From: Hybos culiciformis
Lineage: Eukaryota > Arthropoda > Insecta > Diptera > Hybotidae
Length of the DNA: 64,000 bases
Assembly (NCBI GenBank): GCA_964007475.1
Contig: OZ023275.1
Location: 21,493,829 to 21,557,828, forward strand
Reading direction: 5' to 3'
Position numbers and translations under genes: made by a program
Notes under the pieces: model-generated
Seen by the model: only the letters and a program-made list of their open reading frames with translations
Databases searched by the model: none
What the model was told of the DNA's origin: nothing
Part shown: positions 1 to 12,390 of the stretch, in pieces
How positions within the stretch are numbered: position 1 is the stretch's first letter
How the letters are laid out: each line of letters opens with the position of its first letter

Positions 1-3000
1 TAATATATTATACATATTTTTTTTATTTTGTTTTTTTTTTTTTTCCTAAACATTCTTTCAGCCTATTTAACATTAACGCAAATGCATAAAATACTTTTTA
101 AAAGTATATATACTGAGTTAAAAAATCTAACAATATTATTCAAAAAAGAATTTAAGTCTATAAACTTGTGGTATTTAAAAGCATCTTCTTTACTATTGCA
201 AAATAATATCTTTCCTACTTTTTAACTCGACGTTTGCCTAAATTTAAAAATCCATACACTTACTATATACTTACTACACTGTATAGTGTATATAATATTG
301 AAAAACTTCAATTTAAATTATTTTTAATTTATTTATTCATAATAGTACTAATAAAAATGTCGAACTGCCTATCGCATAAATGGAGTATAGAGCTCGCTTT
401 CAACAACTGAAATATTTTTCACCCTAGCTTAAGCATTAACCATCTATGCATCTAGCATGTACAAAAACTACTCTATAATACTATATAATGCTTAGGTACT
501 ACGAAGTAATTCTATTTTATACTTATGATGATACAATTGATCTCCTCAAGAAACACTTAGTAGAAAGTAGATTTTGCAGTTACTACAATATAATTTTGAA
601 ACTATACTTTATTTTTTTTCTTATTTAATTTAATTGTTTTTGTACTTAGAAAATATTAGACTGGATTTAGATATTGATATAGATAGATGGTCTTTTATTT
701 TGTTTTCCTTGCTGTGTAAAAAAAAATATTTCTTTCTATTTTTACTTATTTGTTCAAATGAATTTAGTCAGAGTGGTCTGGGAAAAAATAAATAATCAAG
801 AAAAGTTTCCTTAAAATTAAAAAAAAAATCTCTTTATTCCTGCTTTGCTTCAACTAATTTTATGTCCATTGAATTTTTTTCTTTTGCTTTTGTTGGATAG
901 AGAGAAACATGAAAATTTTCCTAAATGAGATAAAGTATCTTTTGAGAACTTTCATTACTCACTGAATTAAACAAATAAATGTAATCATTGGTTCTTATTT
1001 AATTTTTTATTCATTTTTTTATTTTAAATAACTTATTAAAGGATTAATGAGTTTAATATAACTTATTGTGAATTTTTTGAATTAACAAGAAAATAAGGAC
1101 AAGAAAATATCACCTTATAAAAAAAAAAAAAATTATTTATTTTCAATTAAACATTTTTTTTTCAATATTGAAATTGAGAATGAGATTAAAAAGTAAAAGG
1201 ATTTAATAAATTATACTTTTAAAAAGGATTAAAAGTTTAATGTTTATATTTTTCCTACACTTAGTGATATCATAAAATAAATTAATTACATTAAACTTAT
1301 ATTTATTTATTTATTTATGTACATAACATCAGGTTCAATAAAATTGTTATTTCAATATAATAAATTGTATAAATTATTAAATTGGTAAAATATACATTAT
1401 GTATTATTAATTAGATTTTATTTTCAGGCGGTATATTTGATTAAGTTGGAAAACGATGTATGTACTCTTATTATATAAGTCTACATCGCTGCACGACAAA
1501 GAATTATGGCCCGTATATGTATATATACAAAAAAACAATAAAATTGTTCATTGCAGCACCAAGATTCAAAGTGCTAATTACTGAAATTATTTGCATTCAA
1601 TCTAGGGCTTCTAATTAATTACTGGTATTGATCTGTTGTGTCGCGCTGGCCAATGTTTAAAATTTTGAATATGTTGACATTTAAGTTAAAATTTAAACTT
1701 CAAGAAAATTATTTTTTAAAAAATTTCATTTAAACGAGTATAATGTAAAATAGAATAAAACTTAAGTCTTCTGGATAAAAAAAAAGAGAACAAAATATGA
1801 TGTTCTTAAACTATGCGGTACGGACTGTTTTACATATTTTTTCGTAGGGATTATAAATAACTATATTTTTATTATTATATTTATTTGTACTGTTAAAAAT
1901 AAATAGCAGATTCAAACAGTAAAACAGAAATCTGTAGACTTATTATATTTCTCGAAAATAAAAGATCGTTATTCATATTTTCGTAATAAATGTTGATCTA
2001 TTTATGGTTCTAGTACGAAATGTTTATATTTGATTAAATTTGATATTATAATAATAATCGTACAATTCGATTTTGAAAATTTAATAAATTCATACTATTC
2101 ATAGACAGTTTTTTACATTTGTTTTCCGTTTTAAATCTATACAAGTATTTCCATTTTCATATAGCTATTAAAAATTCACAATCACAAATTTTTTGTGTAA
2201 AGTTAGGAATCGGCATGGGGTTTGTAAATCTTTATGGGGCTAGGAAATTATTTTTTATATAATACTTTTCAGTCCCTTTTAAAACGTCTTATAAAAATTA
2301 TATAATATAAATATCATAGAATCAATAAAATATGTAGATGCAAAACTATACAATTTTCATATGCAAAATTTTACATCAACAAAATATTATTCATCCTGTT
2401 GTTTATCTCATTCTCAATATTCGATTTTTTCAGACTATGAAAAAAGTTTTATTTTTAAGAAACAAAAAATTTTTGTAATAGCAATATGTTAAAGTTTAAT
2501 TTCATACATAAAAACATAACCAATATTTTATCATTTATTTTTTAACTTCTGCATTTAAAATACGAGAAATATAAAAAAAATTTACAAAAAGGTAATGTGT
2601 TTCCACTGTCTCCAAATAAAAATTGAATATATATAATATTTTTATTTTCGTTGTTAAAGAAATATGATTTTAATGTTAGTGTTTGTTTTCCACAGATACG
2701 GCCATAAAAATTAGGAATTATTATACAAGTAGGTACATTGGTACTTTGTAACATATATTCTTTATAAAAAAAGGCTTATCGCCCTTATAATGACATCCGA
2801 AAATATTTTATTACTTAGGACTCTGGACTTTAAAAATTAGGATGTACAAATAGAAAAATGAATGATAGATTAAGAAACTGCTGTATGTATGTATGTAGCA
2901 GTGAGTTCAGTTTAGTCTTATTTTAGTATTAGATTGAAAAGCTTTCTCTATGCTTAAAAACCATCAGATTAAAACTTAAGTAGATTGAAATTAAAAAATA

Positions 3001-5439
3001 GTATTGTAAATTATTTAAAATTAATGGAATGAATAAATATGATGATTGTTGGATTTAAAAAAGATTAAGTGAATTGGAAACAACATTGAAGAACTGTAAA
3101 TCTGTTAATTGATTTTGATTTAAGAAGATAATAATATATTGTTTATATTTTATAAATATTATATTATTTTCATTTCATTATGCACTCTGTTGTATTAACC
3201 TTAGACGATATTACAAAACCATAACTTTTCCTAAAGAGTTCCTGTAAAAATTTTCTCCATAAACAAGTTTTTTTTTTTAACACAAAACCAAATATATTAA
3301 AAATATAATACCTATGTTCTGATTTTGTTCTTTTAAATTTTTTTTAACAATTCCACAGGTTATTTGCCTTTTGCTATGCGGGAAAAAAAAAACGGAACAC
3401 TCACTCACAAGATTTCAAAAAGATAACTCTCATAAAAATTGCGCTTGCTTATGTTTCATGATTTTTTATCTGAATTACTCTACTTTTCTCTAATTTTTTT
3501 TATGTTTCTCCAAGTTATAAGGTATACCCATTATTTAATAGAGCATTATAATTTTTTTTTTGAGAACTCTAAATAGTAAGTTTTTAGACACATTTAGTAC
3601 AAATATTTATTACAAATATATGTATCTTTAATATATTCTTTTGGTAATAAGAAGGTGCTTTAATATTAAACTACATATTTGTATTCATAGAATTCAATGA
3701 TTTTTGGTTATAGTAATGGATAGTTTTGATGGAAAAATAAATGAAAAATAATTTATAACAAGGGAAAGAAGATAAACTGCCTATTACTATGAAACGAAAG
3801 TTTCGACAAAAGATCATCTAGCAGTGTATTTCAGCGATTAATAACTATAATTCAGAATTTTGAAAAACAAAATTTGATTAATTTTAATCTTGTTTGTTTA
3901 TTAATGGTAAATGAGCTAAAATGTAGTTTCTTTCATAATTATTTAAACAATTAATACTTAAACTTTCTATTTATTATAACTGTAGGCATAACAGTTTCAA
4001 TAAACATATCAGTAAAAAAAAGACGAGTTTGCAAAAATTGGGATCAAACGAATGAATATAAGATTTTTTGGCGGGAAACCATGCATCCTCTTAAAATTAT
4101 AAAAATTTACTAAAATTTTGAAAAATGGAACTTTAACCTAGATATTACATTTTTATTTTTATTTCTTTAAACTTTGTATTATCTACTGTTATAACATTGA
4201 AGAAAAACCAAAACACAATCAAAAGAGAAAAGCTTTCCATTTTTTTATGTTCTCATTTCTGTTTTATGTTTTTAAAGGACATTTTTATATTATTTGTTTA
4301 TATAGGAGAAAAAGCTGTTTGATGAAAATATTTTTATCAAATGGCACCACAAAGCTTTCGAGGATATAAAAAAGATAATAAAAATTATAAAGAAATTAGT
4401 TAAAAGTCGAATTTTGATATAAAACGAACTAATTATTTCATTTGTGGGAAACAAATATTGGCGCGGTATAAAAGAAAAATATATTTATAATTATAAGTAA
4501 AGCAAATTATGTTTACCTGTATGTCTATAACTGAATATAATAAATTGATTGTAATGTATTTATCTTTGACATGCAATATAGACATTTTGAAACTTTATTT
4601 TGTTTTTATAAAGGATAATAAAAAAAAAATTCCAGAAAATAAAATAAAACGTTTTTTTTCTTGTACTATAAGTGAAATTTAAAGGTAGTAGGCAGTAGAC
4701 CCAACAGTTCGGGAATAATTTTGCAGAAAAATTAGACAAAAGTAATGGGACAAAAATTTGGATTTTTGAAAAAGGCGTTCATTATAAATTTGGAAAATAG
4801 TTGAAGCAATAAGAATCAAAAAATTAAAAAAATTGAGAAATAGATACATACATGTGAATTATTAAAAGAAAAAGCCAAAAGTTATTATAATTTTTTTATT
4901 CTTTTTTTTGTATGTGTCTTATAAATTTTCGGAACCAATGAACCAATTTGAATGAAATCAGAGCCATTGACACCTTTTGTCACCTTTTACACGATTTTCG
5001 AACATTTTTTATGCGAATTATTATTTGCGTCGGGATCGACTAGTAATTAATAAAAGACAAAAAAAAAATGAATACACTGAAAAAAAAAGTATAAAGTTAT
5101 AACTAAAACTGCAATATTTTCTGATATTGAGTGCCAAAAATATTGCATTTATTATTAAATACATAACAACCCGTGCAAAATATATAGCAAATGAATTGTA
5201 AAAAATTTGCTACTCCAAAATTATAATTTTTATTGTTTTTTCTAGTGCAAAATATTCTATATGATCTTCTGAAATGTTTATGACAAATATTGCTATAACA
5301 GATATATTAAAAAGTGAAACTATTAGCTGTTTTTCTTTGCTACGAGAAAATAGAGAATTTTGATAACATCAGTCACTAGTTCGATTTGAACTATATATAA
5401 GAAAAATTGAGATAAATATGTTACCCGTATATTTATACC
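1..5439. other. Gene-free AT-rich stretch
   Basis: No open frame here looks like a gene on either strand. The sequence is poly-A/poly-T rich with scattered short repeats. Around 4900-5043 there is a stretch (cggaaccaatgaaccaattt ... gggatcgaCTAG followed by T) that resembles a worn Helitron 3' end, and a related phrase recurs near 41205-41245, but neither is complete enough to call. Confidence 0.6.
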
Positions 5440-5447
5440 TATTTTCC

Positions 5448-6204
5448 GGGGTCCCGAAATAATTTATACGGACATAATTTATACGAAAAAACGACATTAT
5501 TCCTACCATACAAATGAATTATGTCGCTTTCAGCCACGTCATAATTTATAAATTAATAAAGTCGTTTTTTTTTCGTCTAAATAATGTCGCTTTTAAAACC
5601 ACATTATTTATCATATGAATAAAGTCGTTTTTTTTTCGTATAAATAATTTCGCTTCTAAACGACATTATTTCTACATGAATATAGTCGTTTTTTGATCGT
5701 ATGAATAATGTCATTTTTAAAACAAAATGTAGGTGAACTGACATAACTGCGAATATTGTGTTCTAAGCAAAAGGGGAACTGACCAACCGCCCTCCCGCCC
5801 GCCGCCCTGCTGCCCCCCTTCCTCTTTTGCTTAGAACACAAAATTTTATCGGAGATATTGTGAGGTACACACGGGAAGGGGAGGCAGCAGGGCGGTTGGT
5901 CCCCCTTCCCGATTGTGTATACCTCACAAATATTTTATCTTTTTTACTCATAAACGATAAATAATGTCGTTTTAAAAACGACATTATTCATACGATAAAA
6001 AAACGACATTGTTCATACGAGAAATAATGTCGTTTTAAAAGCGACATTATTTATACAAAAAAAACACGACATTATTTATCGTATGAATAATGTCGTTTTT
6101 TTTTTTTGTATAAATAATGTCGCTTTCAAACGACATTATTTTTCGTATGAACAATGTCGTTTTTCTCGTATAAATTATGTCCGTATAAATTATTCGGAGT
6201 GCCC
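5448..6204. mobile_element. TIR element with 8-bp TSD and inverted AATGTCGTTTT modules
   Basis: The element is flanked by the direct repeat TATTTTCC (5440-5447 and 6205-6212). Its ends are imperfect inverted repeats: GGGGTCCCGAAATAATTTAT at the left, and the complement of ATAAATTATTCGGAGTGCCC at the right. Both run into a GGACATAATTTATACGA block. The interior is a ladder of AATGTCGTTTT / AAAACGACATT modules in alternating orientation. The core (about 5765-5930) is unusually GC-rich and itself inverted (ACCAACCGCCCT against AGGGCGGTTGGT). No transposase frame is present, so it is non-autonomous. An 8-bp duplication fits hAT- or P-like transposition; the superfamily is not settled. Confidence 0.75.
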
Positions 6205-6212
6205 TATTTTCC

Positions 6213-9200
6213 CTATCTGAAGTACTTCAATTAAATTGAATTTTTAAATTAAGACACCGAATTAAATATAAAAAAAAAATTAAAAACAATATTTAAAAAA
6301 GTCAGAATAAAAAGTAATAAAAATTCTAGCAAAACGTAAGAAACATAGGTAAAAGTAATATGACCAAAAACGTAAAAATATATTATAAAAAAAATTTAAT
6401 TTTCTTGCAATTTTATTTTATTTCTATGTTATCAGATATGCAAAAATTTTCCAATTTCTTGGAAAGTTTTTTTTAACTTTTTTTTCTTGTCTGTCTTGTT
6501 CTAGAATAAAGGTAAAGTTGGAAGAATAATTAAGAAGTAATTTGAATCCTCAGCTTTAATCTTTTGTCAAATGGAACAAGTGGATCATAGTGTGGATCAT
6601 AGTAAATGAAAAGCTCGTACTTTTACTTTTTTAGTCTATCAAACATGAAAAAACTGTCCGTCCATCCGCCTGTCTGCCTGTACTTCCCACACTGAAATGC
6701 TTCTAAGTATGATTTTAATCCTTTCAATGCAACAATATGCGTAATCTTCAGAAAAAGTAAAAATGAGATTCTCCGATTACATGTGCGGAATTAGTCGCCC
6801 TCAACCGGCCAAGGGTCTAAATTGACAGAAATTTGAAATTTTTAGTAAATTTAAATTTTGATGAAAAATAGTGTCTGGGTAGATGTCAATTTAAGAAACT
6901 TTAAATATAGTTGATTATTAGATTTTATTAGATTAACAAGCATTCGGAACGATATTAAAAATAATTTATAAAGTTTTGTTTTAATCACTAGCACCAAATT
7001 ATTATTCAATGAACAAACTCGATGAATATGCATTAAATAAAAATATATAACAGTCGTTCATAAAGAAGTGTGTCTGAACATTTTTGTTTAAAGTTCCTTA
7101 TTACACCTTATCATATACCAATTTTCATTAAGCGTTTTTTTTTTTATTTTCAGATTGTTTCGTATTATGTTCAAGTAGTATAGCATTTGCACAACAAACA
7201 CAATACAGATCTACTTAAATGTTATCTGAATGACGAACAAGAATCAGAAGAAGGATTATTGATGATAAGATCAAGAAATCAGTCAAAAACTAATCTTTAT
7301 GCAGTGATGTAGCAATTCGGTAGCATGTTACAAAAAGCCCGAAGTCATGAATCCATGAGCTTTCTGACTCACGTTAAAGGGACAAAGCAACAAATAATTT
7401 AATACTTTTTTAACAGACGTTTAATGAAAAAATTATTGCTGACTTTGTAAGATATTTTAATGCTAACATCTTTCATGTGTATATGAAACCGTGCTTTATG
7501 GAAAATCTTTGAATAGAAAGAAGAAGACACTTAAAGAACTATAAATTTTCTCTAACATCATTTTCATTAGATACAACACCTACATACTTTAAGTTAGACT
7601 TCTTTTTTAACATTTTCTGGCTTTAAAATTATTTATTTTTAATTTTTCTTTTTAATCTTTAATAGGTAAAAATACATTCTAAAATTTTAATACAAAATTC
7701 TGAGTTTAAACAATTTATATATATTTTTTTATTTTTTGTTTTATTTAAAACTGGTCGATACCGACACGAATGTTATTTTGCTCTAGCCTAGACTTTATTA
7801 ATAATAATTAAAAAAAAAAAAAAAAATTTGCATGAGTTCAGCTCCAAAAATAGTCGAGTAAATGTCATTCAAAACAGCATAAAACCATCTACGGGAAATA
7901 ACCTTTGCAGTAGTGTCGGTTTCGACTAATTCGGTTCACTGGCTTAGAAGTATAAGTTACAAACATAAAAGGACTTTCGTTTTCTTAGATGTGTATAATA
8001 TAAATAGATTTTTAATTATTATTTTTAACGCTTTTTATTTCCAAAACATCAACTTTTAAAATATTTCAAATATTTTTTTTCCGTAATATTTATATATTTT
8101 TGCTCCAAAAAATTCACAAAAAAAAATATTTTCCGTCTAAAATGATAAGAAGAAACCTAGTAAAGTTTTTGATAAAATATATAAAAATAAATTAAAATTT
8201 TTGGTAACTAAATAGTTTAAAAATTAAAAAAAAAATTGTTTCTGAGAGATTAAATTTTTTATACTGCTCGAGTTATGAAAATCCTTGAAATATTTTTCTT
8301 AAAAAAAAAAATTTTGAAATTAATATCATCTGATTGCTGATATTAAAAAGGATGAGCTTTTGAAATAATTTTTCCTTCATTTTATTTTCCATTTAACGTT
8401 AGTTTAAAAATTTTGATTTTAGTTTTTGCTGTCCAAAATTTTAATTTTTTTTTTATAAAAAGAGTTTTTATTTTAAATATACTGGCTGGAAAATAAAATA
8501 TACTTGATGAAGAGAAATAAACACAAAGAAAATAAAAATTTCTCATAAACAGGAAATTCAAATTTAACTAATGGAGTGTATATTTTTGAAATATGATCTG
8601 AATTATAATATGTATATCTGTACTGTATATAAATTCTTTGTATTATGTATTTAATCCTTTTTAAGTTATTTGATTGATTTTAGATTTTGAACATAAGAAC
8701 ATCAAATTTATTTAGAAATAATTTCTTAGGGGCAGTAATACAATTATTTATCAAGCTTTAATAATACTATATATATTAAAGGAATGCAGCCCCTTAAAAA
8801 AAAAAAAAAAAAAATAAGACCAAAAATATTAAAACTTAAGAAGTTCCAGTTGATTTTCTGATTTTTGAAGTCTTTTATTCTTCCAAAATTTAAATTTCAG
8901 CAACAAAGTCTTGCTATGAAATATATTAGGTTTCAATTGGCTTGTTAAAATTATTCATGTCTTTGTCTATAACATCACGTTAATACATGAGCAATCGAAC
9001 CTTGATTTAATATAAACTTAAATTTTGTCCAACATTGGTTCAAAAATTGAATTTTATTGAAATGTTTAGCAGAATCTATATCGACATTCTTACGATTTTT
9101 CCTTCTGTTGTTAATTTTCGGCTTAATTAATTCAATATGAAGATGAATTGCTGTACTAAATATGTATAAAAATTTATACTATTCTCTGAAGGTCGAAGAA

Positions 9201-9447
9201 TGGCAGATGTTTCCATTGTCTCTCCCATCTAAAGCCATAAATTTTTTTATAACAATCTTGTGTGGAACTAATTTGCCTCATTTAAGAATCAGTCAAATTG
9301 AAGAAATGAATTTCTGGAAAGGAAAGAAAAACTAACATATTTTATCAATAAATCATTATCTTTTTTTTTGTTTTTATAAATCTGAAAAATTTCATCTGTT
9401 TTTTTTTTTCGCAAAGACATTAAATTTGTAAGATTGAACAATGTGTC
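6213..9447. other. Gene-free AT-rich stretch
   Basis: No gene seen. A phrase at about 6650-6690 (gtccgtccatccgcctgtct) is typical of insect dispersed-repeat ends, but no boundaries can be set. The rest is homopolymer-rich. Confidence 0.55.
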
Positions 9448-9728
9448 GTGATCAGCAGGGCCGGTCCTGCTATATGTGCATGATGTGCACTTGCACAGGG
9501 CGCCTAACGAATAGGGCGCCAAGCGATTTGTAGTCAAAGACATTCAAATCCATTCGAAATTGACTATTGTGCTACTGTTCACAAAAAACTCTTTCAGAAA
9601 AAAATCAACACAGTATACAATTTTTTTTGTATACCGTGATCAAATTGCACATTGTATAATGTGCAAATGAGAATTCAGCATAGAATAAAATCAACATAGT
9701 ATTTATGTAAACATTTTTTTTTGGTATA

Positions 9729-10377
9729 CACTAGGTAGAAAAGTCTGCGTACGGGCTCGTTTCTTATTTTTTGTTCAACATGTTCCCAGTTTTTGATGTC
9801 ATTTAAAAGTACTCTATGAAAAAAGTTTTTTTGTGAAAAATTTTATTTTTTTCAAAATTTAAATTTTGAGAAATAATATCAATTTTTTGAACTGTCTGAG
9901 TACAGCCTGTTTCAATGCCGCGTCTCAGAAATTAACTAGTAATCTCATTTGAAAGGCAATTGAATGTAGATAATTTTGCGCCATATAATTTTATCTGTAC
10001 GATAAAGGAAAGTGTCAAAAATTGTCTTTGAAAGTCATAGGAATAGCTTAGAACTGCTGAAAAATAGGTTAGAACCGCTTCTTTTTATGACTTTCAAAGG
10101 CGATTTTTGACACTTTCACTTATCGTACAGATAAAATTATATGGCGCAAAATTATCTACATTCAATTGCCTTTCAAATGGCATTATTAGTTAATTTTTGA
10201 GACGCGGCATTAAAACCGGCTGTACGCAGACTTTTCCAAAAATTGATATTTCTCAAAATTTAAATTTTGATAAAAAATTTTTTTTTACAGATTCCTTTTA
10301 AATGACATCAAAAACTGGGAACATGTGGAACAAAAAATAAGAAAACGAGCCCGTACGCAGACTTTTTCTACCTAGTG
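9729..10377. mobile_element. TA-flanked foldback MITE, Tc1/mariner-like
   Basis: Both ends are flanked by TA (9727-9728, 10378-10379) and begin CACTAGGTAGAAAA. The two halves are inverted copies of each other over nearly the full 649 bp, for example TCTGCGTACGGGCTCG at the left against CGAGCCCGTACGCAGA at the right. The pivot is near 10050. There is no coding capacity. The TA duplication and long hairpin fit a Tc1/mariner-derived MITE. It is nested in the 9456-11100 hAT. Confidence 0.8.
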
Positions 10378-10456
10378 TATGTATATTTATTTGAGGACTA
10401 GCACTAGAACTACTGGGAATACCTCGTTAAAAAAAGCGCTTTAGTATAGTCTACTT

Positions 10457-11002
10457 CAGACTTTGAACTGCGGCTCTTGAGCCGCATGCGGCTCTTAACA
10501 TAAGTTTATGCGGCTCCGGAAATCATTTTTTTTTTTACACTGCATTCGGCTCGAAGAACAATTCTGACAAATTTTGTTTTTCACCCGGCCTAAACTTTTT
10601 TCATTCTAAACTACAAATAAAGAATTTTCTTGCACCCTAAACTACAAATCAAGAATTTTTTTTCCACTGTAAACTACAAATAAAGAATTTTTATTATTTT
10701 GTAAAAATAAACATCGAGTTTCAATGACGGACGAGAATTGAACAAATCAATTAAGGGTGTCATCATTAAAATTACAATTAATTTTGAAGAATTATATATT
10801 TTGAACAATGTATAAAATTCATAATTATAAATCAAAATTATTGTTTTATTTAATTTTTAATATTTTAAAACGGTATATAAATCAAAAATTAAATATATTG
10901 ATTTTCTTATATACATTTATAATTATTAAAAAAATTTGCGGCTCTTTAATTTTTGATATTTCTTAAAATTGGCTCGCTTATGTTTCGGGTTGCCCAGGCC
11001 TG
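10457..11002. mobile_element. hAT-like MITE inside a hAT
   Basis: The 8-bp flanks are GTCTACTT (10449-10456) and GTCTACCT (11003-11010), one mismatch. The right end, read in complement, starts CAGGCCTGGGCAA, a common hAT terminus; the left starts CAGACTTTGAACTG. The interior near the left end repeats TGCGGCTC phrases (10479-10515), and the right end has GCGGCTCTTTAA. It is non-coding. Confidence 0.65.
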
Positions 11003-11108
11003 GTCTACCTCAATGGTGACGTGAAAATGACTTATACTATGCTTATGGGCGCAATTTTCAAAATTGGCACAGGGCGCCGAATCAGCTAGGACCCGGCCTG
11101 GTGATCAG

Positions 11109-12390
11109 TGAGAAAATAATTTATATCTGTTTTAGAATGTTGGTTATTCTATTTTATAATGTTTATGTATATTGTGTTTTATTTTCATTCTAAAAAAAAG
11201 CGAAGAAAATATAGAGTCTGTTCAGAACTTAATTTTCAAGTGAAATATATATTTTCAATCTGCATGATAGTTAATTTTACAGAATTTAAAGTAATATCAA
11301 TTAACATCAATTTTCGTCAATTAAAAGATACAAATAAAATTTCATTATCACAATCATGTAGAAATACAAAAAACATTCGTTTAAATTTTTTTTCCAAAAA
11401 AACTACATTCGTTTAAATTTTTTTTTCTAAGAAACTACAAAGTTCATATATATTTTTCTCTTTTTTTTTTAGTTTAAGCTTTATTTTTTGGCCAACAGGT
11501 GTAAATATGCTTATATATTATTCAAGGGAAAAATTGAATTTGATCAAACAGAAATAAAAGATTTAAACGTACTTTATTTTTAATAGACATCTATCTACAT
11601 ACAGGGAGAGATCGATTAATAAAGTTATATACAATTATATATATATTTTTATATATTCCAGGACATCAAGGAAGAACTTTTATTTTTATTTACTTATTTT
11701 CTTTAATAATATTTAATAATTTCTTTTAGGATTATTTCCTTCTATTTTTACTAGAACAAGCTGTATAACTTTAACTTTAGCATTAGCTTTACCTATATGA
11801 CTTTCTTGTATAATATGGATAAATTAATCATTCACAACCAATATTTACTCATTTAGTACCTTACGTACTTATCTAGAGAAGTAAATTAATATAATATTAA
11901 TGACATAGTAATCACCCCTTTCATTTAGTGGATTATAGCACCTGACCCTTAATTAGAGCTAACAACAGTATGTATCTGGTTTAGTTAGTTAAATGATATC
12001 ACCAGTATGATATTTCATTATTTTTATTAGGTAATATTATCACTCTCTTAACAGTATATCAATGATGCCGGGATATCTATCTTTCAAGGCCTTTTATGTA
12101 ATCATTTCACGTAACAACTATTGGATGAGGAATAATTTTATTTTTTGTATCAGACATTTTTTTTTGTATCTTTTTTCTACGGAAAAAGATTATCCCCAGC
12201 CATTGAATTTGGGAATAATTGTAATTGTTTTTATTTCTGAAAATTAGTGAAACTAATTGATAACAATTAATTGACATCCTTGCAAGAAATGTATATGAAG
12301 TGCCAAATAATTACAAGATTTTCGAATTAAATACGGAAAATTGGCACAGATAACTAAATAACTTCTACATTTTCTTCGATTTTTTGCTTA
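11109..12390. other. Gene-free stretch
   Basis: No gene, long inverted repeat or recognisable element seen. AT-rich with homopolymer runs. Confidence 0.55.

Larger units (their letters stand above)
9456..11100. mobile_element. Non-autonomous hAT element hosting two later insertions
   Basis: The 8-bp duplication GTGATCAG lies at 9448-9455 and 11101-11108. The termini are CAGGGCCGGTCCT at the left and AGGACCCGGCCTG at the right, which are imperfect inverted repeats of the usual hAT CAGGG type. The ends also share a GCACAGGGCGCC phrase (9492 region and 11068 region). No transposase frame is visible. Two further elements (9729-10377 and 10457-11002) sit inside it, so it is the oldest of the three insertions. 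Confidence 0.8.

Noticed and set aside
4900..5043. A second Helitron 3' end
   Set aside because: CTAG-T is present but no terminal hairpin or 5' end could be found.
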